The notes below the pieces were generated by a model. It worked only from the letters and a program-made list of their open reading frames with translations. It was not told where the DNA came from and did not search any database. This document shows positions 34,291 to 45,059 of a stretch of 64,000 nucleotides of DNA, piece by piece. The first letter of the stretch is position 1. Every line of letters begins with the position of its first letter. The stretch spans positions 78,169,622 to 78,233,621 of the forward strand of contig OY282606.1 in the NCBI GenBank assembly GCA_958298945.1, given 5' to 3'. Made by a program: the position numbers and the translations under genes. This DNA comes from Atherix ibis (lineage: Eukaryota; Arthropoda; Insecta; Diptera; Athericidae).

Positions 34291-34835
34291 GATTATTATT
34301 GATCGTTGGTGGGTGATTATTGATCATTGATGGATGATCGTTCATCGTTGCTGGTTGACGATTGATGGTCGATAGTTAATAGTTGATCATTAATCTTTGA
34401 TGGTTGATGGTTGATCGTTAATTGTTGGTGGTTGATCGTTGATTGTTGATCGTTGATCACCGATAATTAGTTATTGATGGTTGTTCGTTGATCACCGATA
34501 GTTAGTTGTGGATGGTTGCTCGCTGATCACCGATAGTTAGTTGTTGATGGTTGATCGTTGATTGTTGATGTTTGATCGTTGATTATTGATGGTTTATTGT
34601 TGATGGTTGATTGGTGATTGTTGATGGTCTATCATCGATGGTTGATTGTTGATGGTTGCTGGTTGATAGTTCATCATCGATGGTTAATGATTTAGACCTA
34701 AGCGTCAATAATTGATACTTGATGCTATTGATCATTAATAGTCAATGGTTGATCACTGATTGGTAATAAATGATCATTGATCGTTGATGATTGATCGTTG
34801 ACTGTTGATGATAGTTGGTTAATGTTTGATGCTAT
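34291..34835. repeat. TTGATGG/TTGATCG minisatellite, left block
   Basis: Degenerate tandem repeat of a 7-bp submotif (TTGATGG, TTGATCG, TTGATTG), often paired into 14-bp units, for about 540 bp. The same repeat resumes at 36467, on the other side of mariner copy 2 and some unique flanking sequence. Confidence 0.85.
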
Positions 34836-35046
34836 TGCTTCGGAAGTAGTAGCGCAGAAAGCATAACGTAATTTTTGCCAAGGTGGCGAACACGGTAGCA
34901 AGCAAGCAAAGAAGGACGTAAAATAGCGCCGTGTAAAGAGGGCCGAAGATTCGAAATTTTAATATTTCATAAAACATTATATACGAGGGTCGTTCAATAA
35001 GTCCTTAGAAAATCCGAGAAATTGCACTCGTAGTGTCGGTAAAGAT

Positions 35047-35227
35047 CGTTAACTTTAATCGACGATAGAAATTGACCTACGCTATGGATCGAGCTGAAAT
35101 TTTGACAGCTTTCCTGTCGATAATGCTACTTACTTTTTTTGTAAGTAGCATTATCGACAGGAAAGCTGTCAAAATTTCAGCTCGATCCATATCGTAGGTC
35201 AATTTCTATCCTCGATTAAAGTTAACG
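35047..35227. repeat. 87-bp inverted duplication in mariner 5' UTR, 7-nt loop
   Basis: Arms 35047-35133 and 35141-35227 are complementary at 85 of 87 positions, with loop TTTTTTT. The right arm is the normal mariner 5' UTR running to the ATG at 35248. The left arm is its inverted copy, placed between the TIR and the UTR. Copy 1 contains only the right-arm orientation. Confidence 0.95.
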
Positions 35228-35247
35228 ACATTTATTTGTGCATAACA

Positions 35248-36269
35248 ATGGAAAAAAGCGAGTTTAGGGCTGTCATCAAATATCTCCATTTGAAAGGCTT
35301 AAGCCCGAAAGAAATCAAAGCCGAGTTGGATGCAGTTCATGGCATATCTGCACCTGTGTTTGCGACGGTTTACAATTGTGTGAATGAATTTAAACGTGGC
35401 CGTTAATCCACAAAAGATGAACATCGTTCAGGACGCCCAGTTGAGGTGTGTACTCCTGAAATCATCGATAAAATCCACGATCTGATTTTGAACGATCGGC
35501 GAATTAAAGTGCGCAAATTAGTTGAGGCCACGGTTATATCACAAGGTACAGTCGCTTCAATTTTGCATGAAAAATTGTCTGTGAAAATAAGCGCAATCGT
35601 GTAGTGGACTCTGAGGCTATGTTGGCACTCTTTCATCGCAATCCTGCCGAATTCCTTCGTCGATATGTCACTGTGGACGAAACCTGGATACACTACTACA
35701 CTCCAGAAACGAAGAGACAGTCATAACAGTGGACTTTCAAGGGTGAACGGGCTCCGAAGAAGGCAAAAACTGTGCCATCGGCCGGCAAGGTGATGGCCAC
35801 GGTCTTTTGGGATTCGCAGGGCATCAGTTTTATCGACTACTTGGAAAAAGGAAAAACAATAACAGGAGCGTATTACGCGTCGTTATTGCAACGGTTGAGC
35901 GAGGAAATCAAAGAGAAACGCCCCCATCTGAAGAAGAAAAAAATCCTCTTGCATCAGGACAATGCGCGTGTGCACAACTGCGCTGTTTCCATGGCCAAAA
36001 TTGTGGAATTGAGAATGGAATTGTTGCAGCATCCCGCTTATTCACCAGATTTGGCCCCGAGTGACTATTTTCTTTTCCCCAATCTGAAGAAATGGCTTGG
36101 CGGACGACGGTTCACTTCCAACGAGGACGTCATTGCTCAAACGGATGAGTATTTTGCAGAACTTCCGAAATCCTATTTTTTGGACGGGATAAAAATTTTG
36201 GAAGAACGGTTGGAAAAGTGTATAGAGCTAAAAGGAGATTATGTTGAAAAATCAAAAAATTTTTTTTAA
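35248..36269 (+). pseudogene. Mariner D34D transposase, N-terminal half broken
   Basis: Starts MEKSEFRAVIKYLHLKGLSP. Codon 53 is TAA (35404), where copy 1 has a Ser codon. About 43 bp present in copy 1 (encoding the ISARWVPRLLSEEN region) are deleted near 35587, and a TAA lies near 35725. From about 35772 the frame is open to the natural stop: GKVMATVFWDSQGISFIDYL, HQDNARVHNCAVSMA, AYSPDLAPSDYFLFPNLKKW. First (VDETW), second (QDNA) and third (PSD) catalytic Asp codons are all present, with 34 residues between the last two. The damage is complementary to that of copy 1, which has an open N-terminus but altered catalytic residues. Confidence 0.92.
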
Positions 36270-36466
36270 AAAACAGTTTTTTTCCATCTTTTTCTAAGGA
36301 CTTATTGAACGACCCTCGTATCTTGATTCGCTACAGTATTATTATAATGATTACAGGTCCTAAAAACCATTTTTCTTTATTAGACAGATTTTAGTTAAAA
36401 ATCAATGTTATGCTATTCAAAGTAGTTACCATGGTCAACTTCGTTGAAGTGCTAAACTTGGCACGC

Positions 36467-36872
36467 TTGACGATTTATGTTTGACGGTTGATTGTTGAAC
36501 GCTGATTGTTGATCGTTAATCCTTGATGGTTGATCGTTCATGGTTGATCGTTAATAATTGATGTTTGATGTTTGATGGTTGTTTATTGATAGTTGATAGT
36601 TAAATATTTGTCATTGATCATTGATAATTAATGAAAGATCGCTGATCATAAGTGGGTTAGTAGTTGATTGTTGATCGTTGATATTTGATACTTGAAGGTT
36701 GATTATTAATTGTTCCAGGTTTATCGTTGATCATTGATATTTGATGCTTAATGATTGATTGTTGATGGGTGATGATTGGTGGATGGTTGATAGTTGATAG
36801 TTGCTAGTTGATCGTTAATTGTTAATCGTTGACCGTTTATAGGTAATCATTGATAGTTTATATTTATTGTTT
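36467..36872. repeat. TTGATGG/TTGATCG minisatellite, right block
   Basis: Same 7/14-bp degenerate motif and strand orientation as 34291-34835, about 400 bp. Between mariner copy 2 and this block lie about 145 bp of non-repetitive sequence. Confidence 0.8.
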
Positions 36873-36879
36873 GACGCAT

Positions 36880-39410
36880 GGCGATAGATACCTAATGTTT
36901 GACGACTTCATCTCATCGTTTGAATTGAAATGTGATTTGCTGATTATCTTTAAATATTGGTGTCATTGTCAAATCTCAATTTTTTCCATCTGCACCAGAA
37001 CTGGTCTTTCTACTGACTATTGTTTTGGTATCATATGAACTCGGTTGGCATGGGATAATGTTATTACGTTCGGGTTGATCCCTTATGTTGATCTGAAATT
37101 CTATATATTAATTATTATTGTCTAACACGAATTAAAAATCTTTTCATAAAATTAATTTTAAAGTTTACAAGTAGAAAAATAAATACGAAAATATTCAAAC
37201 CCCGTACAAGAACAATTTTCTTGAGTATTTTATTTTTAGACTTTTCCTATATGAGCAACGTACACTTACTGCGCTTATAAAATTTCTCCAATTATGAACG
37301 CAATTACATTGTGAAATGCTCATTAATAAATCAGTTAAATCCCAATAATGATTATTATGTAGATTAGTTATGCTGTCAAAATTTTCCATTATCTTATAAT
37401 TTAACATATTAAATCATAGGTAAGAGAATCAATAAAGTAAAAGCAATTTCAATGCACTCTAATTGTAAGAGTAATAAAAAAGTGTACCTGTTTTCTTTTT
37501 TTGTTAAGACAATATTTTTCTTAAACTTTCTAAGAAATTTTGCTAAAATATTACTTTTACAATAATTATAAATATTTTTTTGAAGAAATAAATGCTTTTC
37601 TAAAGTTTTTCTTTATTTTGGAAATCACTATTAAATTTTAAAAATTTTGTTAATTTTTTTAACGTTTTCTTTTGTTTTTAATTGTTTCACTTTATTTTTA
37701 TGTTATTTAAAAAAAAATTGCCCTGGTAATTGGTGTCAACTGTTTTCAACTGTCCAGATTTTGAAGACGTGACCGTGAAATTTTGCCAGCCTTAAGTAGG
37801 ATTGTAAATTTTCAAAATTTCTATTACTCCAATTTAATTTCTGTCGCTTAACATTTCGCTTTCTTTTGAATAAGGAAAGGTAATCAAATGTTGTCGAAAC
37901 TACTCGAAAAATGTTGTACCACTTTTAAGTATGAGAGAAAAAACCCGAAGTATTCAATAATTCACAAAACGTTATTTTACGTGAATAATGTTTTTATGAT
38001 AATGCGCTGCTCTTAGCCTTTTACTTAATCTTTGGAATTGTCTGTAATTGTAGCTCAAGTTTTGATTGTTAGTGTTTTGGTTTGAGCAACTTTTTTGTCT
38101 CCAGTTGCTCCTCTTATTGTCGCTGTCGTCTCCGACAATAAAAGTAAAGAAAAGCGCTCAATGTACTGCTACTAAAAATATGTACTACCAACGTTACCAT
38201 ATTCAATACAGCATGTTTAACTTTTTAAATTCAACTCACCTGTGATTTATATAATTGAGGAAAGTGCAAATGTAATAATATAATAAAAATAAAGAAGAAA
38301 ATAACAACTAGAGAGTAGAAAATATTTTTGAGACATAATCGTACACATACTAAATTGTAAGTCCTCACTAAGAGTTAAGCGCACTTGAAAATTGAACCTG
38401 AGTTTCGTTGTTAGTTTGGGTAATAAAATTTTCATGAAGATCACATCATAACAACCGGAAGGAAGAAATTTCCTACCTCTTCCAACAGTGTTGTTTATTT
38501 CACGTTACATAATATTTGATGTGTGCAGTTTCAGAATTGATGTCAAAATTTGCAGCTATTGCCTTTTGTGCGCTTATATAATAAAATAATCGATCAGTTA
38601 AAAATCCACTACATAATACAGATTATTTCCTATTATTATGAAAAGAGAAAAATTTGCAGTGAGTGGTACTATTAGAAAATATTTGGGAAGATAACGGAAA
38701 AGAAAGTTTTTTTGAGATCAAAACTTAATTATGTACTTATTGAAGAAAAAAAAGTTTAATTTTCCTAAAGTCAGAACCCAGAGGGACGAACAAAAAGTAT
38801 TGTCAATTTCCAAAGTCGTTAATTAGTATCCAGACTTAAAGTTGAAAGCATTTTCTTTCAATTTATTTTATTTTACTTCTGAGGGAGGCAAAAAGCTTTT
38901 AAAACAGCTACGTGCACCTTCTAGGAGTTTTGTAGATTTTTATATTCCATTAAAACCATTTTTATTTTCGATTTTCATATAACTGATAAGTAGCAATGGT
39001 ACCGTCATCATATGGGATCCTTTTATATTATTCACTATCCAATATTCATGTAACCAAAATAGGGGAAAAAATTATTTACTTATCCATTATGTCATTTTAC
39101 GAGTAGGATCTTTTTGATGTAGAAAAATTCTTATATCTTTGTATCGGGAGGATAAAATTTTTTTAAAAAAGGTCAAAATGTGGTAAAAAAATCGAAAGAG
39201 AATTTCTTACCATTAGTGATTAAAAGCTTTTCTGGAATATGGCAACTTGGTCTGTTTTTGAGGCAACTGAACCAATCTATCCAATTTTCAAGACACTACA
39301 GAGGGCAGGACTAAAGCTACGAGTACAAAAGGGGTTTTTAATTTATATGTGAGCTACGGGCAGATAGTTTTATTGCAGATTAAATAATATCCAATGGAAT
39401 TGTTATTTAA
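36880..39410. other. AT-rich intergenic sequence, no gene seen
   Basis: Only short unrecognised frames. No transposase motifs, RNA gene or tandem arrays noticed. Confidence 0.45.
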
Positions 39411-39419
39411 AAATAATAT

Positions 39420-39705
39420 CGTTCTGTAAATGGGATCACGACTTCGTTTGTAGAAGGTGATCCATGCGAGATGGCCAATTTAGGATTACTCTTCTGTATA
39501 AATCAGTCTGTATCTCACCGATGTTTTGAATGATGTTGTTATCCAGCTCATAAAGTAGTCCCTGTTTATTCGCATAGACCATTGATTTAACGTAGTCCCA
39601 TAGAAAAAAGTCGAAGGGTGTTAAATCGAACTATCTTAGCGGCCAGCTGACATCAAAATGTCTCGAAAATAACTCTCTGGAAATAGTCCCTTGTTTCAAC
39701 TGCCG
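39420..39705 (-). mobile_element. DD41D transposase C-terminal fragment
   Basis: Minus-strand frame reading QGTISRELFSRHFDVSWPLR, one stop, FDLTPFDFFLWDYVKSMVYA, NKQGLLYELDNNI, and LYRRVILNWPSRMDHL. This is the segment containing the third catalytic Asp (PFDFFLW) and the C-terminal tail of the rosa-like group. The N-terminal two-thirds is missing. Confidence 0.8.
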
Positions 39706-39782
39706 TGGGGTAATAATATATTATTTAACGTGACTTATTTGTCTATAAACTGAAAACCACAAGTCGCCTACGATCATAGAGA

Positions 39783-40020
39783 TTGAGTTACACTCAATCA
39801 ACGCACCACCATTACTGGCAGTTAACAGTCAGTAATCTGTTACAAGCTGACTACTCCAACTGTTGGTGGCGAGGACTACCTAAACCTCTACTGTCATTAG
39901 CAGTGACAGCGCCCGAGATAATTGCCAGTTATCTCCCACCCGCGATCCGCAGATCATACCCGCGATATAGGTTTCAACCACAGCCACCACGTAAATACCA
40001 AACCACCTCACCATAACCGA
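39783..40020 (+). other. GC-richer coding-like block, unidentified
   Basis: An island of markedly higher GC than its surroundings, open on the plus strand for 77 codons (…CWWRGLPKPLLSLAVTAPE, then IIASYLPPAIRRSYPRYRF). No family recognised. It could be a fragment of a retrotransposon capsid or regulatory sequence. Confidence 0.25.
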
Positions 40021-41149
40021 CCATAGAATCTACTATTTCTATGGAGCCCCTCGATTCCCGTGGTACCTAATTTTTTTATTAGAGTACTTTTGGTCTGTAC
40101 CCTGCTCTGTGAACCTTGTAAATTCCTAGGCACCGCTAAGTCAGCTCAGGTACGTCATTTGGGGAGGAGGGAGGGGATTGTTTGTTCTGTTAAAACCAGA
40201 TATTGTTCAAATTCATATGGTCCATTTGAAAATTTTTTTATTACTTCTCGATAGCTGTCGCCATCAAGAATTACTGAAGCGCCAGCCCTAATTTACCGTT
40301 AAATATCTAATTTACCGTTAAATATCCACACTAGAGAGTGAGTTTTTCCGGATAAAAAGGAAGGTGCTAAAACGGTTGTGATTGCTTTTCGTTCCAGATT
40401 TAAAAATGTTGCTTGTTTATGTAGCCATTCAGCCAAAAATGTACTTTTTTGCATAACATCAAAGTAACAGGCTATCATAGCTTAAATGTACCTATTGAAA
40501 AGCCCCCTATATGCCCGATTTTCCGAACAAATCTAGAAAAATGACCACCGACCAGTCTTATTGGGGGAAAAAAATTCTGGGTTAAGTGGAATTTATGTAA
40601 AATATGTGGAAAGGTGAGTCGAACGGAATATTATAAAGAACAAGGTTGGTTACCAAAAAGGACATCATGGATAAGTGCGATTTGCCCAATGCAAAATCTG
40701 ACAATAATTTCGGATTGGTTGTGGAGTAGACTAACTTTTCGATGTTAGGCCAATGTATGGAACGAAATTTTCTACTTTCGAACCAGTCTATTTGTCTATG
40801 AATCGTTAAAGATATTATTTGTAGGGCAAATTTGTATTCACCAAACAGTACATATTTGTAGACATATCGATGCCGCCAAAGTCTCTTGTGGAGTTATCTC
40901 ACCTCAAAATTGACAATTTTACTTATTAACAAAACCATCGAGCCAAAAATGAACCTTATCACATATAACAATTTTTTTTTAAAAGAATATCAATTTTATG
41001 TTTCGCAAATTGACAATTTATTTTCGAAGTAAATTTGGATAATTTAAAAGCATTGTTCTATCGTGAGTCTATCTATAAAAAAATAACAGAATATGTTGAG
41101 TAAAAGTCATTAGAAAAATTTGGCAGAAGACAGCTGCTTTGACAGCCAC
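40021..41149. other. AT-rich intergenic sequence
   Basis: A 19-bp tandem duplication (AATTTACCGTTAAATATCT) lies near 40290-40328. No gene recognised. Confidence 0.4.
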
Positions 41150-41230
41150 CAGCTATCATCTGTCAAATTTGTGGTCCTATCTATACACTATATGTGTAGG
41201 TAGGACTATAAACTTTACAGATGATAACTG
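41150..41230. repeat. Imperfect 38-bp inverted repeat, 5-nt loop
   Basis: Arms 41150-41188 and 41194-41230 (CAGCTATCATCTGTCAAA… and its diverged complement …TTTACAGATGATAACTG) with loop TATAT. They show several substitutions and a 2-nt indel, so it is older than the perfect palindromes elsewhere. A second, 11-bp-arm palindrome (TACTGCCACAT) lies at about 41349-41389. Confidence 0.75.
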
Positions 41231-41754
41231 CAATGAGTAAGGAAATGACATTTGATCAGTTTATTATTTATATTTTAAGCTGAATTCAATTTTTAAGTTC
41301 ACTTAACCTCACATATGCATTTATCTTGACTTTGATTTCAATTTCAACGATACTGCCACATCACAAAACATTGTAATATGTGGCAGTACTTCAACGATAG
41401 CTACAAAATTAAAATAAGATCTAATTGGATGGTAAAAAACAGTTTACAGTTGTCGTCCGTCACCGGAATTTGGTTCAATACCATAAAATTGCGAAGATTT
41501 TCAGATTTTGACAGCTACAACTATATGCCGTTTACAGTTGTCGTTGGAATTATGCTCCTACCTTATCAAAAATCATAGCACAGCAAGAAAACCTTCCACA
41601 AAACTAAGCAATATTATTTACGTCATACGCAGATTTTTGTCAGATTTCTACTTTGTTTTTGAAATATTCTCGTACAATTTTAGAAATGGCGAAAGTTTCG
41701 GAATTTTAAAATTATTTTTGAACATTAGTGGAAAAATTTACATTTTTATTAGCA

Positions 41755-41915
41755 GAAGGTCTTTATTTCCATGGTTCTTTGATTGCCTTATCGGTGAAGT
41801 ATTTAAGTAATAAGTAAAGTAGGCTTCATCCCTAAATATTATCTTAAACAAAAAGTTCATAAATCCTTATCAAGGACCCAAGCTTCCACAGTAAAATAAG
41901 TTGCAATAACCTTGA
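41755..41915 (+). repeat. Dispersed repeat C, copy 1
   Basis: Shares with 62374-62510, in the same order and orientation, GATTGCCTTATCGGTGA-like sequence, TTAGTAATAAGTA, TTCATCCCTAAATAT and ACCAAGCTT. The minus strand reads a DEAYFTYYLN-like peptide that could be a decayed DDE-transposase segment, but this is weak. Confidence 0.6.
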
Positions 41916-42429
41916 CTGACTGAATTTGATTTCTGTTTGTTATTATTTTAAGTGTCATAACGCTAAATGTTATTTGATGACAGATTGGTCCTAAGTCATA
42001 TTTAAACTCGAGGAAATTTGCATTCGAAATAACATGTTCAGATAAGTTTTCAGCAACTTTTGGGCACTTAAAATATTTTCATTGTTTGTTTTAAAGGTAA
42101 AAATACCTTCCACTCGATGATGGTTATGAGATGAGAATAAAAAAATCAGAAATTACAAATTGCACTAAATTTTCGCTGATTTCGGAGCTTAAAACAAATT
42201 TTATTCAAAGCAGACCCTCTACGTGAGTATTAAATATATTATAAATTTCCAAACAATATAAAATTACCTCTAATAACGACAGATTACTTAATTCTAAAAA
42301 CACAATTTTCTTTAATAAATAACAGCAAATCCTTTAATTATAATAATATCATTTTTTTTTTGCAAAAAAAGAGTATATGAATTTCATTTTAAAAATACAA
42401 ATAAGTACAAAAATAATTGGCAAGACAAA

Positions 42430-42504
42430 TCACGTACTCTGATTGTTATGTCCTAAGTCCCAATAGTGTTCACCATAGCCACCTCGTTTGTCAGTCCACC
42501 TGAC
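42430..42504 (-). CDS. Common last exon (VRWTDKRGGYGEHYWDLGH)
   Basis: Acceptor ATTTTAG then 24 codons and TGA, phase 0. Joined to exon 2a it reads HQGK-VRWTDK; joined to exon 2b it reads FQKR-VRWTDK. The dense aromatic/Gly content is unlike random AT-rich translation, supporting it as real coding sequence. Confidence 0.75.
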   Translation of the reverse strand, partial: VRWTDKRGGYGEHYWDLGHNNQST

Positions 42505-44859
42505 CTAAAATGAATAATTTTATCGAATTAGCAATGATGAAAGTTTTCTTAACAAAAAAAAAAAACAAAACACAAAAATAATTCTTTTATTGTTAAATGA
42601 GATTTTTGTTGTTAGCCAACCCGTTTCTGAAAAAGTCCCTTATCCTTAACGGCTCTTTCGTGCGTTTCAATATCATGCATTTTATTGCCTTTTTTAACTC
42701 CAGCACTATAAGATCCACTTCCACCCACATTAGCATATCTGTTAGTAATTTGCATGTAATACCACCAAATTATAATTGGAAAGTGTAGCAAGTTTAGATG
42801 AGAGATGGTCAAAGCACATAGATTAGAGATGAAAGTTATTCAGTGAGAAAAGTTGCGCAAAAAATATGAAAATAGAAGAAAAAGAATTGAATTTTTCTAT
42901 GAGGAAAGATTGCGTTTAAAAAGAAGGGAAAAATTGAAAAAAAAACAAAAGAACAATAGACGAGTGATTAGTTAAAGAGTAAAGAAGGAAATCCTATATC
43001 TATTTTTAAGGTGAGCCTAAGTCACAACACAGGAAACCCCACCAAAAAAAAAATCGAAAATAATCGAAGAATCCTATTTGTTATTCTTAACAAAAAATTT
43101 TAAAAAGAAAACAATTTTTTAAAGACACTCTTTGTAGATTAGTACTTTTCCTTGGTGGCGATTCCCTTTCATATCCTTCCGTTCAAATCGTTCCTCCGAA
43201 CCAAGTGGTCCATCCACAATGTGTCCGAACTCAAGTTCATGCGGCGAGTTTTGTCCAATGAAAATGTCCCTAAATTTATTGGAATTTAAGTAATCAAGAA
43301 AAAAGATTCCAATTTGAGTATTGAAAAGTTTGAAGTATTGTGTCAAGGATGACTGGTGGTACTTATACTCACTGAAAATACTGAATTTCATCGTTGACAG
43401 CTTTCTCTGCTGGCGAGGGTGTTGTAGGTTCACGCTGGATAACTCTTTTGTTAGCACCTTCATCCTCGTCCGTTCGATTCGTTACGTAGGAGGAAATCGT
43501 TTTGAAGACACCTTGATAGGGAAGTGGTTTAATTGTAGTATCCCTTCTTACGGATGCTTGAGTATCCATTCGTGCTGTTCGACGATGGTCATTAGCAACG
43601 TGAATATAGAAAGCAGGTAGCGTTATTGAAGCTGGGCTGTGATGAGGTTTCTCGGATGTATCCTTGACGTGGTACTCGTAACTTTTTACTGGACTGTGAT
43701 TTTTGAGAGTCTTTGTGTAAATAGCTCCGGTATACCGATCTGGATGGTATACGACACTGTTGAATAGGACTTCTTTTTTCGGTGGCGAATTATGGATGAG
43801 CCCTTCGTAGGGTGATGCCTCCTCGCTGTTGTGCTCCTCTGAAGTTGGTTCGTTGTCTTTATTGAAGTAACTATTTTGGTCATCTTTCGAAGCTGTCAAC
43901 GCTTCAAATCGTGGAAATTGATTCGACCCCGTAACTGGTCTTGATGTTGGTATAATGTCGGATTCGAATCGGCTCGATTGAACTGGACGTAGAGCAGTCA
44001 AGTCCCTTTCGGCGGTGTAATTCAAAACGGTTATATGCGGTCTAATAACACCCTTTTTCGTTGGGTATGTACTTATTTTGGTATATTTGGGCGATTGATA
44101 TTGCAACTTTGTAATTGGGGTCGTTATTGGTTCAAATGTGGACGGTTGGAATGTCCTTAAGCCAGCCTGAGGCTTTTCATTGAACGAAATTAATTCTTCG
44201 ATATGAGGTCGAGTGGCAGTCAAAGCTTCGAAGTGCGGAAAATCATCTGGAGTTGATTTAGTTGTAAAGTACGCTTCGACTTTCTTCGCTTGATCATCGA
44301 AACTGGTCGGTTTAGTTGGCCGAATCTCCGAGTCCTTGTAGCCATTCAAGGTTGGCGGCTCTACATTTGTATACATTACCGATTTGATATTTAGGACATT
44401 ACGATTGAAATTATTCTCCTCGGTAGGCTTCTTCTTTGTAGTTCGCACATTCGACAATGTAAATGGTGATTTAGACTTGGACGGATTAAAACTAGTCAAG
44501 GCCTCAAAATGTGGCAGCGAATCGGTTGATGGAATATTTTTCAGTCGTGCTTCCTGGATTGTGTTCCGTATGTATGGCATTGTGAGCGGTTGCAATCGTG
44601 GCCGTTTACTACCCTTTCGGACACGTTTATCATCGAACGATGCTGTTAAGGTAGCATGTTGATCTTTCGAATCTAGTAACGCACTTCTTGGTAAATAAAC
44701 GCTAAAATCCAAAATATCGAATCCATTGTCCGTTTGCCTTTTACTGGGCACATAATTGATATTCTTTAATATTAAATGCACATTATTTGTCTCTTCACTA
44801 GATGATAGGTTATTATCGATCACCGCAAATATTATAAAAATGAAGTAAATTTTTAACAT
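42430..44859 (-). CDS. Secreted protein with FEALT repeats and GGYGEHYWDLGH tail; alternative internal exons
   Basis: Exon 1 is 44859-43373 (495 codons plus 2 nt), then either exon 2a (43269-43146) or exon 2b (42738-42621), then exon 3 (42504-42430). Both routes stay in frame and give 561 or 559 residues. Residues 1 to about 18 form a signal peptide (MLKIYFIFIIFAVIDNN). The long first exon is Thr/Pro/Ser-rich and disordered-looking, with three copies of (L/F)P(H/R)FEALT at about 116-122, 208-214 and 316-322. The last exon encodes VRWTDKRGGYGEHYWDLGHN. I do not recognise a named family; a secreted or cuticle-associated role is inferred. TATA at about 45027. Exon 1 donor GTGAGT is strong; the exon 2a (GTACTA) and 2b (GTTGGC) donors are weak. 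Confidence 0.8.
42621..42738 (-). CDS. Alternative internal exon 2b
   Basis: Acceptor CTAACAG, then A completing the exon 1 codon (CA+A, Gln) and 39 codons: YANVGGSGSYSAGVKKGN then KMHDIETHERAVKDKGLFQK, R, to donor CGG|GTTGGC. Same entry and exit phase as exon 2a and similar pattern (G…E-x-x/F-ER…Q-K/G-R/K). If not spliced at this weak donor it would end two codons later (VG, stop), giving a truncated isoform. Confidence 0.6.
43146..43269 (-). CDS. Alternative internal exon 2a
   Basis: Acceptor AAATTTAG, then G completing the exon 1 codon (CA+G, Gln) and 41 codons: DIFIGQNSPHELEFGHIVDG then PLGSEERFERKDMKGNRHQG, K, to donor AAA|GTACTA. If the donor is not used the frame continues for 8 codons (VLIYKECL) to a stop. 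The EERFERKDMKGN composition is typical of conserved coding sequence. Confidence 0.7.
43373..44859 (-). CDS. Large first coding exon with signal peptide
   Basis: ATG at 44859 followed at once by a hydrophobic segment. Open for 1487 bp in very AT-rich surroundings and ending NDEIQYF-CA at donor CA|GTGAGT. The open length alone makes it very unlikely to be chance. Confidence 0.92.
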
Positions 44860-45022
44860 TTTTTATTGCTGTAGCAGAAAGATGAATATGACACGATACG
44901 TTTTGATACTTGATGACACGTTTACGATACGTTAGGATAGAAAACGGAACGAAGCTTTTCAATCGATGTTAATCAAACGAACTTTGTAAATAAACTAAAT
45001 TAAGTTGTCGTTTTTCAATTAA

Positions 45023-45030
45023 TTTATATA
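45023..45030 (-). promoter_or_regulatory. Candidate TATA box of the FEALT-repeat gene
   Basis: TATATAAA on the minus strand, about 165 bp upstream of the ATG at 44859. A transcription start near 44995 would leave a leader of about 135 nt. Position-based inference. Confidence 0.45.
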
Positions 45031-45059
45031 TCGTTAAATCTTAGAAGGAAGGAAATTTA

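Larger units (their letters stand above)
34984..36318 (+). mobile_element. Mariner element copy 2, both TIRs present
   Basis: Terminal inverted repeats CGAGGGTCGTTCAATAAGTC (left) and its exact complement at the right, flanked by the TA target duplication (34982-34983, 36319-36320). It is closely similar to copy 1 at 338-1494. The 5' untranslated region contains an 87-bp inverted duplication (35047-35227). The transposase is broken in its N-terminal half, so the element is non-autonomous, though it still has two ends for trans-mobilisation. It sits in a gap between two blocks of the same minisatellite. Confidence 0.95.
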
